A DNA stretch of 46,577 nt from [Haemophilus] felis (GTDB lineage Bacteria > Pseudomonadota > Gammaproteobacteria > Enterobacterales > Pasteurellaceae), in NCBI GenBank assembly GCA_002015125.1, contig MUYB01000041.1:1-46577 (forward strand), in the 5' to 3' direction. Within the stretch, counting starts at the first letter, position 1. Each line of letters opens with the position of its first letter. Below, one piece after another: positions 9,387-18,242 of this stretch. Below the pieces are notes generated by a model. That model worked only from the letters and a program-made list of their open reading frames with translations. It was not told where the DNA came from and ran no database searches. The position numbers and the translations under genes were made by a program.

Positions 9387-11495
9387 TTACCCCATAGGTT
9401 TTACTTTACTTGTATGACGTTTCGCTTCGCCATTCTTTTTAAAAATATATCGTCTACTTGCATCATCATTATCAATCGCATCATAGCTATAATGCTCTAA
9501 ACCTTGACGGCTGAGAGAACGATTTACTACTAAAAAATGGTTTTTCTTCTGCAAACCTAAATTCTTGATCGAAGTATTGTTGCCGTGTAATACCCTGTTA
9601 TAACAAATTTTATTAATGTGTTTGAAGGGACCAACTTCACTCAATTTTAGATAAATATCTAAATCAACAGAGTTTTCAATTTTTTCGTCAAACCCTGAAG
9701 TTAAGTACCAAGCTCTCGCGGTAAACATTCTAAAATGGTGAACGATCATTGCTGTTGTTAATTTTTCTCTTGAAAATTCAGGCCAGTTATAACCATTAGC
9801 AATGAGGCTCCCATCAGGATTAACATTGCGGTTAGTTGTATAAACACATGCAAGAGTTCTATCTCTTAAAAATTCTTTTAAGCATAGTTCTACTGCATCA
9901 GGCTCTAAATAGTCATCAGAATCTAGTTGAGCAATATAATATCCAGATGCGTTCTTAACGGCATTATTAGATGCCGATGCAATCCCCCCATTTTCTTGAG
10001 AAAGGATTTTTACTCTAGGATTATTTCCATAAAGTTTCGTGATAACCTCTAATGTATTATCTGTTGAGCCATCATTACAAATACAAACTTCTAAGTCAGT
10101 CACTGTTTGGTTTAACGCGCTATCTACACAACGTTGAATTGAATTAGAGCAATTATAAGCAGGGATATAGACAGAAACTAATGGCACCCGATAAATATGT
10201 GCTGTTTCAATAGGCTCCAGTTTTCGATAAAAATAAGGTACTTTTTCACGAACAATATTTAGTGTAATTTTTTTACCTGCATCTCTATCTGTTTCATTCT
10301 CTTTTCCTGGTGGCTCTTGGTGATAAGCCATCCCACCATCAATTGCACGGAAAAAACAACCTTTTTTAAACAGGCGATATCCAAATTCGTTATCTTCTCC
10401 TCCCCAGTGGGTAAATTCTTCGTCAAACCAACCAGCTTTATCTAACCATTTTTTCGCAAAAGCAACATTTCCGCCACTAAAATATCTAAATGGAGAATCA
10501 CATAATCTTAAGTTTTCTGTTGTTTTAAAATGAGCTAAACGCCAATCAACAGAAATTTCTCCTTCAGATTTACCTGCTACATTATTATTTGTTCGAACTT
10601 CAGGTAAAGACTCAATCAAAGATGAATTTTGTAAGAATTTTTCTGCATCCATATTATTGGTATCGACATATTTTCTTGGCCCAATTAATGCAACATCATC
10701 ATCTTCTAGTAGAGCTTCAATATATGAATTAACCCATAGCGGATTCGGAGCCATATCACAGTCTAAAATAGATACAAACTCATATTTTGCCGTCCGCAAC
10801 CCTAAATTACGTACAGCACAAAGCTGATATCCATAATCTTTTTGCCTTACGTATTTGATATCTAGCTGCTGTTCATATTTTCTAATTACAGGCATTAGAT
10901 CTTCTTTACTACCATCATCTGCAACGATCACCTCAAAAGGATATTTTGTTTTTTGGTTACATAAACAAGCTAATGTAATACTTAAAATCCAGCTACGATT
11001 AAATGTTGGAACAATAACCGAAAGACCTACGTTTTCATGTTTAACAAATTTTGTATTTGATAACTGTTTACGTTTTAAATTCCAACTAAAATCGTTCACA
11101 CTATCAGGCAAAGGTGCTAATACCAAGTCTTTAGGAAAATCGCTCGGAATTAGGCTTACTTTTTTAATTTCTGCATTTTCAGATTTCTTAGAAACTAATT
11201 TTTTCCATGAATTTTGTTTTTGTAATTTTTCTTCAGGTTGTAATTTGAGCTCGCCCATATTAGATAGAAGTAATGATGTTGCTAAATCAAAATCTATCGA
11301 TAATGTTTCCTTGCTACACTCGGATAAAGTATTTACTGTTTCAGTAGCTGTAATACCTAGGAGTTCTCTACATTTTTTTATCTGTAATTCAACTATTCTT
11401 TCACCATAAATTTTAGCAGCTTGTTGGAATAATGATAATGCTTGTTCATAATTTCCTAAATTATATTCCTTAATTGCTTTAGATAGTATATTCAT
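9387..11495 (-). CDS. kfoC: Bifunctional chondroitin synthase-like polymerase (KfoC/PmCS type)
   Basis: This 702-residue polymerase has two GT2 domains and would add both sugars of the repeat in alternation. Residues 1-150 form a helical lead. Domain A1 has DGS 194-196, DCD 245-247 and WGGED 364-368. Domain A2 has DGS 475-477 and DSD 525-527, followed by a long conserved block around ACVYTTNRNVNPDGSLI. Domain A1 carries YGYQLCAVRNLGLRTAKY (221-238), which as I remember them is the form of the GalNAc-adding enzymes (E. coli K4 KfoC, P. multocida chondroitin synthase). Hyaluronan synthase instead has NGFQASAARNMGLRLAKY. I therefore predict a GlcA-GalNAc polymer. The protein stops just after YIFKKNG, near the length of KfoC (about 686) and without the extra C-terminal third of the 965-972-residue Pasteurella enzymes. 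It lies 6 bases after the coiled-coil gene. Confidence 0.88.
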   Translation of the reverse strand: MNILSKAIKEYNLGNYEQALSLFQQAAKIYGERIVELQIKKCRELLGITATETVNTLSECSKETLSIDFDLATSLLLSNMGELKLQPEEKLQKQNSWKKLVSKKSENAEIKKVSLIPSDFPKDLVLAPLPDSVNDFSWNLKRKQLSNTKFVKHENVGLSVIVPTFNRSWILSITLACLCNQKTKYPFEVIVADDGSKEDLMPVIRKYEQQLDIKYVRQKDYGYQLCAVRNLGLRTAKYEFVSILDCDMAPNPLWVNSYIEALLEDDDVALIGPRKYVDTNNMDAEKFLQNSSLIESLPEVRTNNNVAGKSEGEISVDWRLAHFKTTENLRLCDSPFRYFSGGNVAFAKKWLDKAGWFDEEFTHWGGEDNEFGYRLFKKGCFFRAIDGGMAYHQEPPGKENETDRDAGKKITLNIVREKVPYFYRKLEPIETAHIYRVPLVSVYIPAYNCSNSIQRCVDSALNQTVTDLEVCICNDGSTDNTLEVITKLYGNNPRVKILSQENGGIASASNNAVKNASGYYIAQLDSDDYLEPDAVELCLKEFLRDRTLACVYTTNRNVNPDGSLIANGYNWPEFSREKLTTAMIVHHFRMFTARAWYLTSGFDEKIENSVDLDIYLKLSEVGPFKHINKICYNRVLHGNNTSIKNLGLQKKNHFLVVNRSLSRQGLEHYSYDAIDNDDASRRYIFKKNGEAKRHTSKVKPMG

Positions 11496-11501
11496 AATAT
11501 T

Positions 11502-13211
11502 TTAACCTTTGTTATCAACTTTAAATTTTTTCCCTTCTTTAATTAGTTTACTAGGTATTAATAGCCATTTGAGAGGTTTTTTAGCCTCTTTCATAAAGAT
11601 CTCACCTAATTTATAAGATAAATGCTTTTTGATTTTTTCTGCTTCATAAGCATCTTGGTATAGATGAATTGGTGGTAATTTATTCCATTCTTTTTTCTTC
11701 TTATCAATGGCGTATTGGCGATAGGTTGAATATAGAACGAAAGGTAGCTTAATCCATCCGACAGGGCTTTTTCCATGTTGTTGTATTTTATAGCCAAGTC
11801 TATAAGTAAGTTGGTTGCGAATACGATCTGCTGCTCCCCACAATGGTGGTTGCTCTTTCAATTTTTGATTAGCTAAAAACAATCTCTCAAACTCTTCTTG
11901 AGTAAAATTAAGCTGGGTCATTAAGGCTTTGTTTTCATCTTCTAGAGAAAGCAATTGTTTTTGAGCACTCTTAACCTCATCCTCTGCTTTTTTAGCTTGT
12001 TTTTCTAACTCTGCTTTTTTATTCCGTAGCTCACTATTTTGAGCTTGTAACGTTGTTTGTTTTTTCTCAAAATCTACATTTTGTACTTTTAATGCACTAC
12101 TTTGTTTTTCAAGTTCTATATTTGCATTTTCTAATACTGAATTTTTCTTTTCTAACTCACTCTTTATATTTTCTAAAGTAGACCCCTTTTGCTTACTATC
12201 TTTCAGCTCTTTTTCAAAATTTTGCAAATCTTGAACTTGTTGGTTCAACAATGCAGTAAGATCTTCTTTTTCCGATTGTATTTGTTGATTTTTTGTAACC
12301 TGATTATCTAATTCAATTTTTTGTTGAATCATTTCTTTCCAAGCACTTAGTGCTTGAGCAGACTTCTTACCTATCAGCTGATGACTGATGTGTGGGAAAT
12401 TAGCTTGACCTTGCAATTCTTCATACAGCGATAACACTTGTTGGTTATCCTCCATAATATTATTAACAATAAATGTGGATAAATCGCATTCTTGATTCAT
12501 AGAGTGATTCTGTACTTGCACATCCTCGATAATATCTTGTTGTTCTTTGGTAAGATGATCGATAATTTGGTCTGGCACATCAATCTGTTTATAAATTTCT
12601 GAAGTTGATTGTAGAATGGTTTCTTGTATTCTTTTTGAGCTGAGTAACACGCTTCTATCTTTATGTTTATTGAAGCATACAAGTAGCTTTTGGTTATATT
12701 TTTGCCAATTTTCAAATCTTTCTTGAATTATTTCTGCATTAAGATTTAGCGCCTCTTCCAAGTTACTATGTTGGAAAATATTTTGCGGTTTATCATAAAT
12801 AAATACAAAGTGAATTGTAGGATCAATTTCAGCCCAATAATCAACGAGATCTATAGCTTTGGGATCTGACCAACCCCAGAAATCTTGCTCGATATTGGCT
12901 AGCATTAAATCCATTGATAATGAGTTCCACATATTAAAATGGGATACGGAAGAAAATCCCTGAGAAACTTGCATTAAGCTAGTAGATTTACTTTTTTTGG
13001 GGGGCCTGGATTTGCGAGATTTTTTAGTTGGAGAAGATATTAATGCACGGCTATCTTGAGATTGAATTTTGTAAAGTACTTTTCCTATTTCTACAGGGGT
13101 CATTTGTTCACGTTTAGAGGGTAGGGCTGGCGCCATTCCATGCATTTGAAATATTTTTTCAACTTCCTGATACTCTGAATCAGGATGGCCTATAATAATA
13201 ATTTTTTTCAT
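11502..13211 (-). CDS. Capsule-locus coiled-coil protein with sulfotransferase-like N-terminus
   Basis: The protein has 569 residues from the ATG at 13211. An upstream TTG would add six residues but has no better ribosome site. The N-terminus KKIIIIGHPDSEYQEVEKIF, followed later by MANIEQDFWGWSDPKAIDLVDYW and FVFIYDKPQNIF, resembles the fold order of P-loop sulfotransferases, but the PAPS-binding loop (normally GxPRSGT) is degenerate. Residues about 300-450 are a long coiled coil with repeated motifs such as LEKKNSVLENANIELEKQ. The C-terminal 120 residues are basic and contain the near-repeats KLPFVLYSTYRQ and LLIPSKLIKEGK. Glycosaminoglycan capsule loci often carry such a protein next to the polymerase (KfiB, KfoB and Hya-type proteins), thought to stabilise the synthase complex. 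It is first in the leftward operon. Confidence 0.7.
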   Translation of the reverse strand: MKKIIIIGHPDSEYQEVEKIFQMHGMAPALPSKREQMTPVEIGKVLYKIQSQDSRALISSPTKKSRKSRPPKKSKSTSLMQVSQGFSSVSHFNMWNSLSMDLMLANIEQDFWGWSDPKAIDLVDYWAEIDPTIHFVFIYDKPQNIFQHSNLEEALNLNAEIIQERFENWQKYNQKLLVCFNKHKDRSVLLSSKRIQETILQSTSEIYKQIDVPDQIIDHLTKEQQDIIEDVQVQNHSMNQECDLSTFIVNNIMEDNQQVLSLYEELQGQANFPHISHQLIGKKSAQALSAWKEMIQQKIELDNQVTKNQQIQSEKEDLTALLNQQVQDLQNFEKELKDSKQKGSTLENIKSELEKKNSVLENANIELEKQSSALKVQNVDFEKKQTTLQAQNSELRNKKAELEKQAKKAEDEVKSAQKQLLSLEDENKALMTQLNFTQEEFERLFLANQKLKEQPPLWGAADRIRNQLTYRLGYKIQQHGKSPVGWIKLPFVLYSTYRQYAIDKKKKEWNKLPPIHLYQDAYEAEKIKKHLSYKLGEIFMKEAKKPLKWLLIPSKLIKEGKKFKVDNKG

Positions 13212-13413
13212 TTTATCTGGTCTCGTCAAAATCTACTACTAGGCTAGGAGTAATAAGAAATCGCCTAGATATTTGAATATTATAGTGCTTTTTCATTTAT
13301 TGAAAAGTACAATTTGCTTGCTTGAAATGTATCTGTCTATTGGGCTATGAAGTCAAAAAATCCATATGTTGCCCGATATAATTCCCTAATAAGAAGAGTG
13401 TTTAACCAGAAAA
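13212..13413. promoter_or_regulatory. Divergent capsule promoter region
   Basis: These 202 AT-rich bases lie between the two head-to-head capsule blocks. For the leftward block, a minus-strand TATAAT sits at 13284-13279 with TTTTCA 16 bases upstream (13306-13301). For the rightward block, TATAAT is at 13377-13382, 31 bases before the kpsC ATG, without a clear -35 box, which could mean an activator is needed. I saw no JUMPstart/ops element (GGCGGTAG). This single region probably sets the level of the linker and polymer genes together. Confidence 0.5.
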
Positions 13414-15447
13414 ATGCATGCAAAAATTCTATCCAATGGCATCTTAAAAATTTCCTATTTAGAAAATTTTTTACTTGAATATAAAATAAATTATTCAAAT
13501 TCTCCCGATTGTATTATTGGCTGGGGATATCGCCCTACTTCGAAAAAAGCGCGTGAATATGCTAAAAATCATCATCTTCCTTATGTCGCTTTAGAAGACG
13601 GCTTTCTTCGTTCTGTTGGTTTAGGGGTTGATAGTTATCCGCCATTTTCATTGGTCTATGATAATGTGGGGATTTATTACGATACCACTCAGCCATCATT
13701 GCTAGAGAAATATATTCTGGAGAGTAACTTTAGCGATATTCAATTAGCCAATGCGCAAAAAGCGTTAGACTTAATCTGTCGTTATCAGCTTTCCAAATAT
13801 AATCAAGCGGTCGATTTTGTTGAAAATTTTGCAAATAACAAAGAAAAAGTGCTGGTCATCGATCAAACTTTTGGCGATATGGCGGTGAAATATGGGCAGG
13901 CTGATGAAACGCATTTCCAACAAATGCTAGAGGCAGCAATTAGCGAGAATCCAAATGCAGAAATTTGGGTCAAAACCCACCCTGATGTACTGACAGGCAA
14001 GAAAAAAGGCTATTTAACTGATCTTAGTCATTATGCTGATAATGTGAAAATCATCGCTCAAGATCTCAATCCTCTGTCGCTATTAAGCCAAGTTGATAAA
14101 GTCTATTGTGTTACTTCACAAATGGGCTTTGAGGCATTGTTAATCAACAAAAAAGTCATTACCTTTGGCGTGCCTTGGTTTGCTGGCTGGGGACTAACGG
14201 AAGATCGCCACCCAAATGTTTCCCTCCTCACACAAGGCAATCGCCGAGAAGTGCGGTCATTATTGGCGTTATTTTGTGCTGCCTATTTGAAATATTGCCG
14301 ATATATCGATCCTAACACAGGTCAAACTGGCACAATTTTTGATGTCATTGAGTATCTATATAAGATGAAATTACTCAATCGGCGTTTAGCAGGAAATTTA
14401 TATTGTGTGGGTATGTCGTTATGGAAAAGGGCAGCAATTAAACCTTTCTTTAATTTGCCTTCTTGCCGGCTCCATTTTGTACGTTCGCAAAAAAAGCTCG
14501 AAAATAGACCGCTTGCAGAGAATGCGAAATTGTTGATTTGGGGGGAAGGCAAGCCTGAATTGCATCAATTTGCTGAAAAACATCATCTTCCTATTTTGCG
14601 TATGGAAGATGGCTTTATTCGCTCCGTTGGATTAGGTTCTAATTTAGTGCCGCCACTTTCATTAGTGATTGATGATTTGGGTATTTATTTTAATGCACAA
14701 AAGCCATCTCGTTTAGAGCACATCTTACAAACACAAACTTTTTCTGATGACGATTTAACATTGGCTGAACAACTGAGAGATCATTTAATCCAAAATCATA
14801 TTGGGAAATATAATGTGGGCGTTGATGGCTATAAGGTGCAAGCCAATAATCAAAAAGTGATTTTAGTACCAGGGCAGGTGGAGGATGATGCCTCTATTCG
14901 CTTGGGTTCACCTAAAATTCAAACGAACTTAGCACTATTAAAAGCCGTTCGTCAGCATAATCCTGATGCCTATATTATTTATAAGCCTCATCCTGATGTA
15001 GTAAGTGGTAATCGAGAGGGGCATATTGAACAAAATGAAGCGTTAAAATATGCCAATGAGATTGTTAGCAATGCCAATATTTTAGACTGTATTATGCAAT
15101 CTTCGGAAGTTCATACTATGACTTCTCTTGCTGGATTTGAAGCATTATTAAGAGGTAAAACGGTTCACTGTTACGGTTTACCATTCTATTCAAATTGGGG
15201 GCTGACTGTTGATAAAATTGAATTACTTCGTAGAACAAGGCAGTTATCATTAAATGAATTAATTGCTGGTACATTGATTTATTATCCCCTTTATATTAGC
15301 TCTTATACTCATAAGTTTATTGATGTAAAAAATGCAATAGACATCCTTGCTCAACGAAGACGTTTTGAAAATCAAGAAAATATCCGAGTTTCGTGGTTTG
15401 TAAAACAAATACATAAACTTCAGCAATTGTATAGGGTCTTGAAATAG
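13414..15447 (+). CDS. kpsC: KpsC-like dual Kdo transferase (LipA/HcsA/PhyA), capsule linker
   Basis: This 677-residue protein is built from two copies of the same unit, as in KpsC/HcsA/PhyA. The first has GWGYRPTSKKAREYA, LEDGFLRSVGLGVDSYPPFSLVYDN and KTHPDVLTGKKKGY. The second has IWGEGKPELHQFAEKH, MEDGFIRSVGLGSNLVPPLSLVIDD and KPHPDVVSGNREGH. Known KpsC proteins extend the first Kdo into a poly-beta-Kdo linker using the two halves as alternating transferases. In many loci kpsC and kpsS are adjacent. Here they are 6.7 kb apart in opposite directions at the outer and inner ends of the synthesis block. Both catalytic units look complete. An AAGTGCGGT uptake core lies inside the gene (14249-14257). 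Confidence 0.92.
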   Translation: MHAKILSNGILKISYLENFLLEYKINYSNSPDCIIGWGYRPTSKKAREYAKNHHLPYVALEDGFLRSVGLGVDSYPPFSLVYDNVGIYYDTTQPSLLEKYILESNFSDIQLANAQKALDLICRYQLSKYNQAVDFVENFANNKEKVLVIDQTFGDMAVKYGQADETHFQQMLEAAISENPNAEIWVKTHPDVLTGKKKGYLTDLSHYADNVKIIAQDLNPLSLLSQVDKVYCVTSQMGFEALLINKKVITFGVPWFAGWGLTEDRHPNVSLLTQGNRREVRSLLALFCAAYLKYCRYIDPNTGQTGTIFDVIEYLYKMKLLNRRLAGNLYCVGMSLWKRAAIKPFFNLPSCRLHFVRSQKKLENRPLAENAKLLIWGEGKPELHQFAEKHHLPILRMEDGFIRSVGLGSNLVPPLSLVIDDLGIYFNAQKPSRLEHILQTQTFSDDDLTLAEQLRDHLIQNHIGKYNVGVDGYKVQANNQKVILVPGQVEDDASIRLGSPKIQTNLALLKAVRQHNPDAYIIYKPHPDVVSGNREGHIEQNEALKYANEIVSNANILDCIMQSSEVHTMTSLAGFEALLRGKTVHCYGLPFYSNWGLTVDKIELLRRTRQLSLNELIAGTLIYYPLYISSYTHKFIDVKNAIDILAQRRRFENQENIRVSWFVKQIHKLQQLYRVLK

Positions 15448-15515
15448 GCAATTATAATTTATCGCTATTGCGATATAATGAGCTAGTTTTTGCCGAGAAG
15501 TCATATCGCTTTAAT

Positions 15516-15551
15516 TTTTGCACCCAAAAGTATATAATTTAGGGTGCAAAA
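15516..15551. promoter_or_regulatory. Perfect inverted repeat over the promoter of the AbiEi-like gene
   Basis: TTTTGCACCC (15516-15525) and GGGTGCAAAA (15542-15551) are exact inverted arms around a 16-base AT-rich spacer containing TATATAAT, a good -10 box. The right arm runs into the AGGAGG ribosome site of the next gene (15551-15556). This layout suits an autoregulatory operator of an antitoxin with a winged-helix DNA-binding domain. Confidence 0.65.
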
Positions 15552-15560
15552 GGAGGCTAA

Positions 15561-15755
15561 ATGAGTTCAACAGCAAAACAAATTGAGCAGATAATGTCCG
15601 AGAATCAGGGGAAGATATTCTCAATTAATGATTTTTATGCTCTTGGTACTAAAAATACAATCAAATCAATTTTATATCGATTAAATGAGGAAAATAAAAT
15701 AACTCGGCTGATTGATGGTCTATATACAAAACTGAAATTCAGTGAAGTAAGGTAG
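15561..15755 (+). CDS. AbiEi/DUF6088-type antitoxin N-terminal fragment
   Basis: This 64-residue protein starts at an ATG with a perfect AGGAGG. The sequence KIFSINDFYALGTKNTIKSILYRLNEENKITRL is the N-terminal winged-helix domain of AbiEi/DUF6088 proteins, ending in the family-typical GLYTKLKFSEV before a stop. Full-length relatives are about 200 residues, so two thirds are missing. No complete toxin gene follows. A short open stretch at 15767-15826 (IIKCIKEYEVEFNQMI) might be the tail of a former AbiEii toxin, but that is a guess. The gene sits between kpsC and the export genes in the capsule locus. It may still bind its operator. Confidence 0.6.
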   Translation: MSSTAKQIEQIMSENQGKIFSINDFYALGTKNTIKSILYRLNEENKITRLIDGLYTKLKFSEVR

Positions 15756-15953
15756 CCTTTAATAAAATCATTAAGTGCATAAAAGAATATGAAGTGGAAT
15801 TTAATCAAATGATCAACAACACCTAGTTATAGTTATAAATAATAGACAACTTATTCATCTAATTTTTATATAAAATCTATAATGTTATAATCCTTAAATA
15901 CCCGGTTAGATTTTTATAAAATTTTGCAAATTTTAACAATGAAGATAATTAAA
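15756..15953 (+). promoter_or_regulatory. Leader and probable promoter of the capsule export operon
   Basis: About 200 very AT-rich bases precede bexD. A TATAAT (15886-15891) is the best -10 candidate, 62 bases before the ATG at 15954, with only a weak T-rich -35 region. The first part (15767-15826) holds a 19-codon open stretch that may be a toxin-gene remnant. No terminator hairpin was seen between kpsC and bexD, so read-through from kpsC is also possible. Confidence 0.4.
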
Positions 15954-17117
15954 ATGAAAATAAATAAATTACTCTCTTTATCCTTGCTTGGTGTTGCTTT
16001 TTTGAGTGGTTGCCACACTTTACCAACTTCCGGAGCAAGTCAAAAAGCTATTATGGGAATGTCAGAAAATCAAAAAGTTCCCGATGTGGATGTGATTGAT
16101 ATTGATGATAGTATTGTGACCGTACTTTTCAATCAGGTGCAATCCCAATCGTTTACCCAATTTAAACAAAAAAATGCCAATTACTCTGGCACAATTAATA
16201 TTGGTGATACTTTAGATGTACTTATTTGGGAGGCGGCACCTGCGGTACTATTCGGTAATGTAATTGCTGAAAATGCAGGTGGAGCAAACCTTACTCGCTT
16301 ACCTGAACAAGTGGTCAATAAATCAGGAAAAATTACCATTCCTTTTTTAGGTCCTATTACTGTTAAAGGAAAAACGACCGATCAAATTCAAGACGAAATT
16401 GCTCGTCGCCTTTCTAAAATAGCAAATCAGCCACAAGCATTAGTACGTTTAAATAAAAATAACTCAGAGAATGTTTCGGTGCTTCGTCAAGGCAATAGCA
16501 TTAGAATGCCTCTAACCTCACAAGGTGAACGAGTATTAGATGCCATCGCTGCTGTAGGAGGATCTTCGCAAAATCTAGAAGATGTATCGGTGCAACTTAC
16601 TCGTAATAATGAAGTAAAAACCCTTGCACTAGAAAAAATTATCACTAATCCAAATGAAAATATTGCGTTACGATCTGGCGATGTTATCACCTTATTTAGC
16701 ACTCCTCTCAGCTTTACTGGATTAGGTGCTGTTGGAGAAAACAAAAAAGTTAAATTTTCTGCCAATGGTATGAGCTTAGCTGAGGGGATCGGGCAAATGG
16801 GTGGGCTAATTGATACGAGAACTGATCCACAAGGTATCTTTATCTTCCGTCATATTCCATTTAATAGCCTTGATATCGAAGCACAACAACGTTGGAAAGA
16901 TAAAGGATATAGTGCAGGTATGGACATTCCAACGGTATATCGTGTCAATTTGCTTGAGCCGAAATCAATGTTCTGGCTACAAAAGATCCCACTACGAGAT
17001 AAAGATATTGTGTATGTATCTAATGCACCATTAGCAGAATTCCAAAAATTCTTAAATTTGATTTTCTCAATTACATCACCAGTAACTAATACCATTAATA
17101 GCATTAAAAGATTTTAA
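15954..17117 (+). CDS. bexD: Capsule outer-membrane export lipoprotein (BexD/HexD/CtrA, Wza family)
   Basis: The protein has 387 residues from the ATG at 15954, which gives a standard lipoprotein signal, MKINKLLSLSLLGVAFLSGC, with lipobox LSGC. ATG 15939 or TTG 15924 would add only a few residues. A polysaccharide export domain begins at GTINIGDTLDVLIWEAAP and is followed by a SLBB-like part (RMPLTSQGERVLDAIAAVGG). This is the outer-membrane channel of the group 2 export machine and works with the BexC periplasmic adaptor. The gene leads the tight block bexD-bexC-bexB-bexA, with 9 bases before bexC. The gene order is the same as in the H. influenzae bex and P. multocida hex clusters. Confidence 0.93.
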   Translation: MKINKLLSLSLLGVAFLSGCHTLPTSGASQKAIMGMSENQKVPDVDVIDIDDSIVTVLFNQVQSQSFTQFKQKNANYSGTINIGDTLDVLIWEAAPAVLFGNVIAENAGGANLTRLPEQVVNKSGKITIPFLGPITVKGKTTDQIQDEIARRLSKIANQPQALVRLNKNNSENVSVLRQGNSIRMPLTSQGERVLDAIAAVGGSSQNLEDVSVQLTRNNEVKTLALEKIITNPNENIALRSGDVITLFSTPLSFTGLGAVGENKKVKFSANGMSLAEGIGQMGGLIDTRTDPQGIFIFRHIPFNSLDIEAQQRWKDKGYSAGMDIPTVYRVNLLEPKSMFWLQKIPLRDKDIVYVSNAPLAEFQKFLNLIFSITSPVTNTINSIKRF

Positions 17118-17126
17118 GGAATAACT

Positions 17127-18242
17127 ATGGCAAGAAAAATACCTTTATGGGAGAAACTCACCGCTCGTAAGCCATTACGTTGGCTTACGGTAATTATCCC
17201 CACGTTTTTTTCACTTTTTTATTTTGGTATCTGGGCTTCTGATGTTTATATTTCCCAGTCTAGCTTTGTTGTTCGCTCACCTAAAAATCAAGCAAGTTTG
17301 AGTGGCATTGGTGCTATTTTACAAAGTTCAGGCTTTGCAAGAGCACAAGATGATACCTATACAGTACAAGAATTTATCCGTTCTCGTACCGCACTTTCTC
17401 AGCTAGAACAAACTCTTCCGGTAAAACAGTTTTACCAAGAGAGAGGGGATTTTTTCAGTCGTTTTGATCCTTTAGGTCTTTATCCAGAGCAAGAGTCTTT
17501 TTATCAATACTTTCAAAAACGCTTATCAATTAATTTTGATGTTGTAAGCGGTATTGCCACTCTAAACATTCGAGCCTTTGATCCCGAAGAAGCTCAACAA
17601 ATTAATACCCATTTACTCAAACAGGGTGAGTACTTTATTAACCAGCTCAATGAGCGAGCTAAAAAAGATACCATTTTCTTTGCACAACAAGCGGTTGAAA
17701 ATGCGGAAAAACGTGTAAATGAGACCGCTCTTGCATTGAGCCAATACCGTATTGAGAACGGAGTGTTTGATTTACAATCTCAGTCAGAAGTGCAGATGAA
17801 GCTGATTTCTTCGATGCAAAGTGAGTTGATTAACCTTCAAACACAGTTAGATCAGGTTCGTTCCGTTGCACCAAATAACCCACAGGTCAAAACACTGATT
17901 GCGAGAGAGAAAAGTATTAAAGCGGAAATGCAAAGACAGATTGAACAAGTGCTTGGCGGAGGTAATTCTATTGCAAGCCAAACCGCCGAATATCAACGCT
18001 TGATCTTAGATAATACCTTAGCTCAACAACAATTAGCTGCGACAATTACATCACTACAAAACACCCAAGCGGAATCAGAGCGTCAACAACTTTACTTAGA
18101 AGTCATTAGTAACCCTAGTAAGCCCGACTTAGCCCTTGAGCCTTATCGTCTTTACAATATTTTGGCGACCCTATTTATTGGCTTAATTTTATATGGACTC
18201 ACATTATTAATTGTGGCAAGTATTAGAGAGCATAAAAACTAA
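17127..18242 (+). CDS. bexC: Capsule export inner-membrane/periplasmic protein (BexC/HexC/CtrB, KpsE family)
   Basis: This 371-residue PCP-3 family protein has a membrane helix near the N-terminus (LTVIIPTFFSLFYFGIWASDVY), a periplasmic body with a long helical coiled-coil region (about 180-320) and a second membrane helix close to the C-terminus (LYNILATLFIGLILYGLTLLIV). It is thought to connect the BexA/BexB transporter with BexD across the periplasm. The stop codon overlaps the bexB start (TAATG), indicating coupled translation. Two uptake-signal-like cores lie within it (17388-17396 and 17687-17695). Confidence 0.93.
   Translation: MARKIPLWEKLTARKPLRWLTVIIPTFFSLFYFGIWASDVYISQSSFVVRSPKNQASLSGIGAILQSSGFARAQDDTYTVQEFIRSRTALSQLEQTLPVKQFYQERGDFFSRFDPLGLYPEQESFYQYFQKRLSINFDVVSGIATLNIRAFDPEEAQQINTHLLKQGEYFINQLNERAKKDTIFFAQQAVENAEKRVNETALALSQYRIENGVFDLQSQSEVQMKLISSMQSELINLQTQLDQVRSVAPNNPQVKTLIAREKSIKAEMQRQIEQVLGGGNSIASQTAEYQRLILDNTLAQQQLAATITSLQNTQAESERQQLYLEVISNPSKPDLALEPYRLYNILATLFIGLILYGLTLLIVASIREHKN

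Noticed and set aside
10855..11409. 184-codon open frame on the plus strand inside the polymerase gene
   Set aside because: It lies opposite a clearly conserved gene, has no ribosome site and shows no recognisable domain, so it is a shadow frame.
9387..11495. Calling the polymerase a hyaluronan synthase
   Set aside because: Overall it resembles both, but the A1 acceptor block YGYQLCAVRNLGLRTAKY fits the chondroitin enzymes and differs from the hyaluronan enzyme at several positions.
13212..13413. JUMPstart/ops (RfaH) element for the capsule operons
   Set aside because: No GGCGGTAG-like sequence was seen in this region or before bexD.
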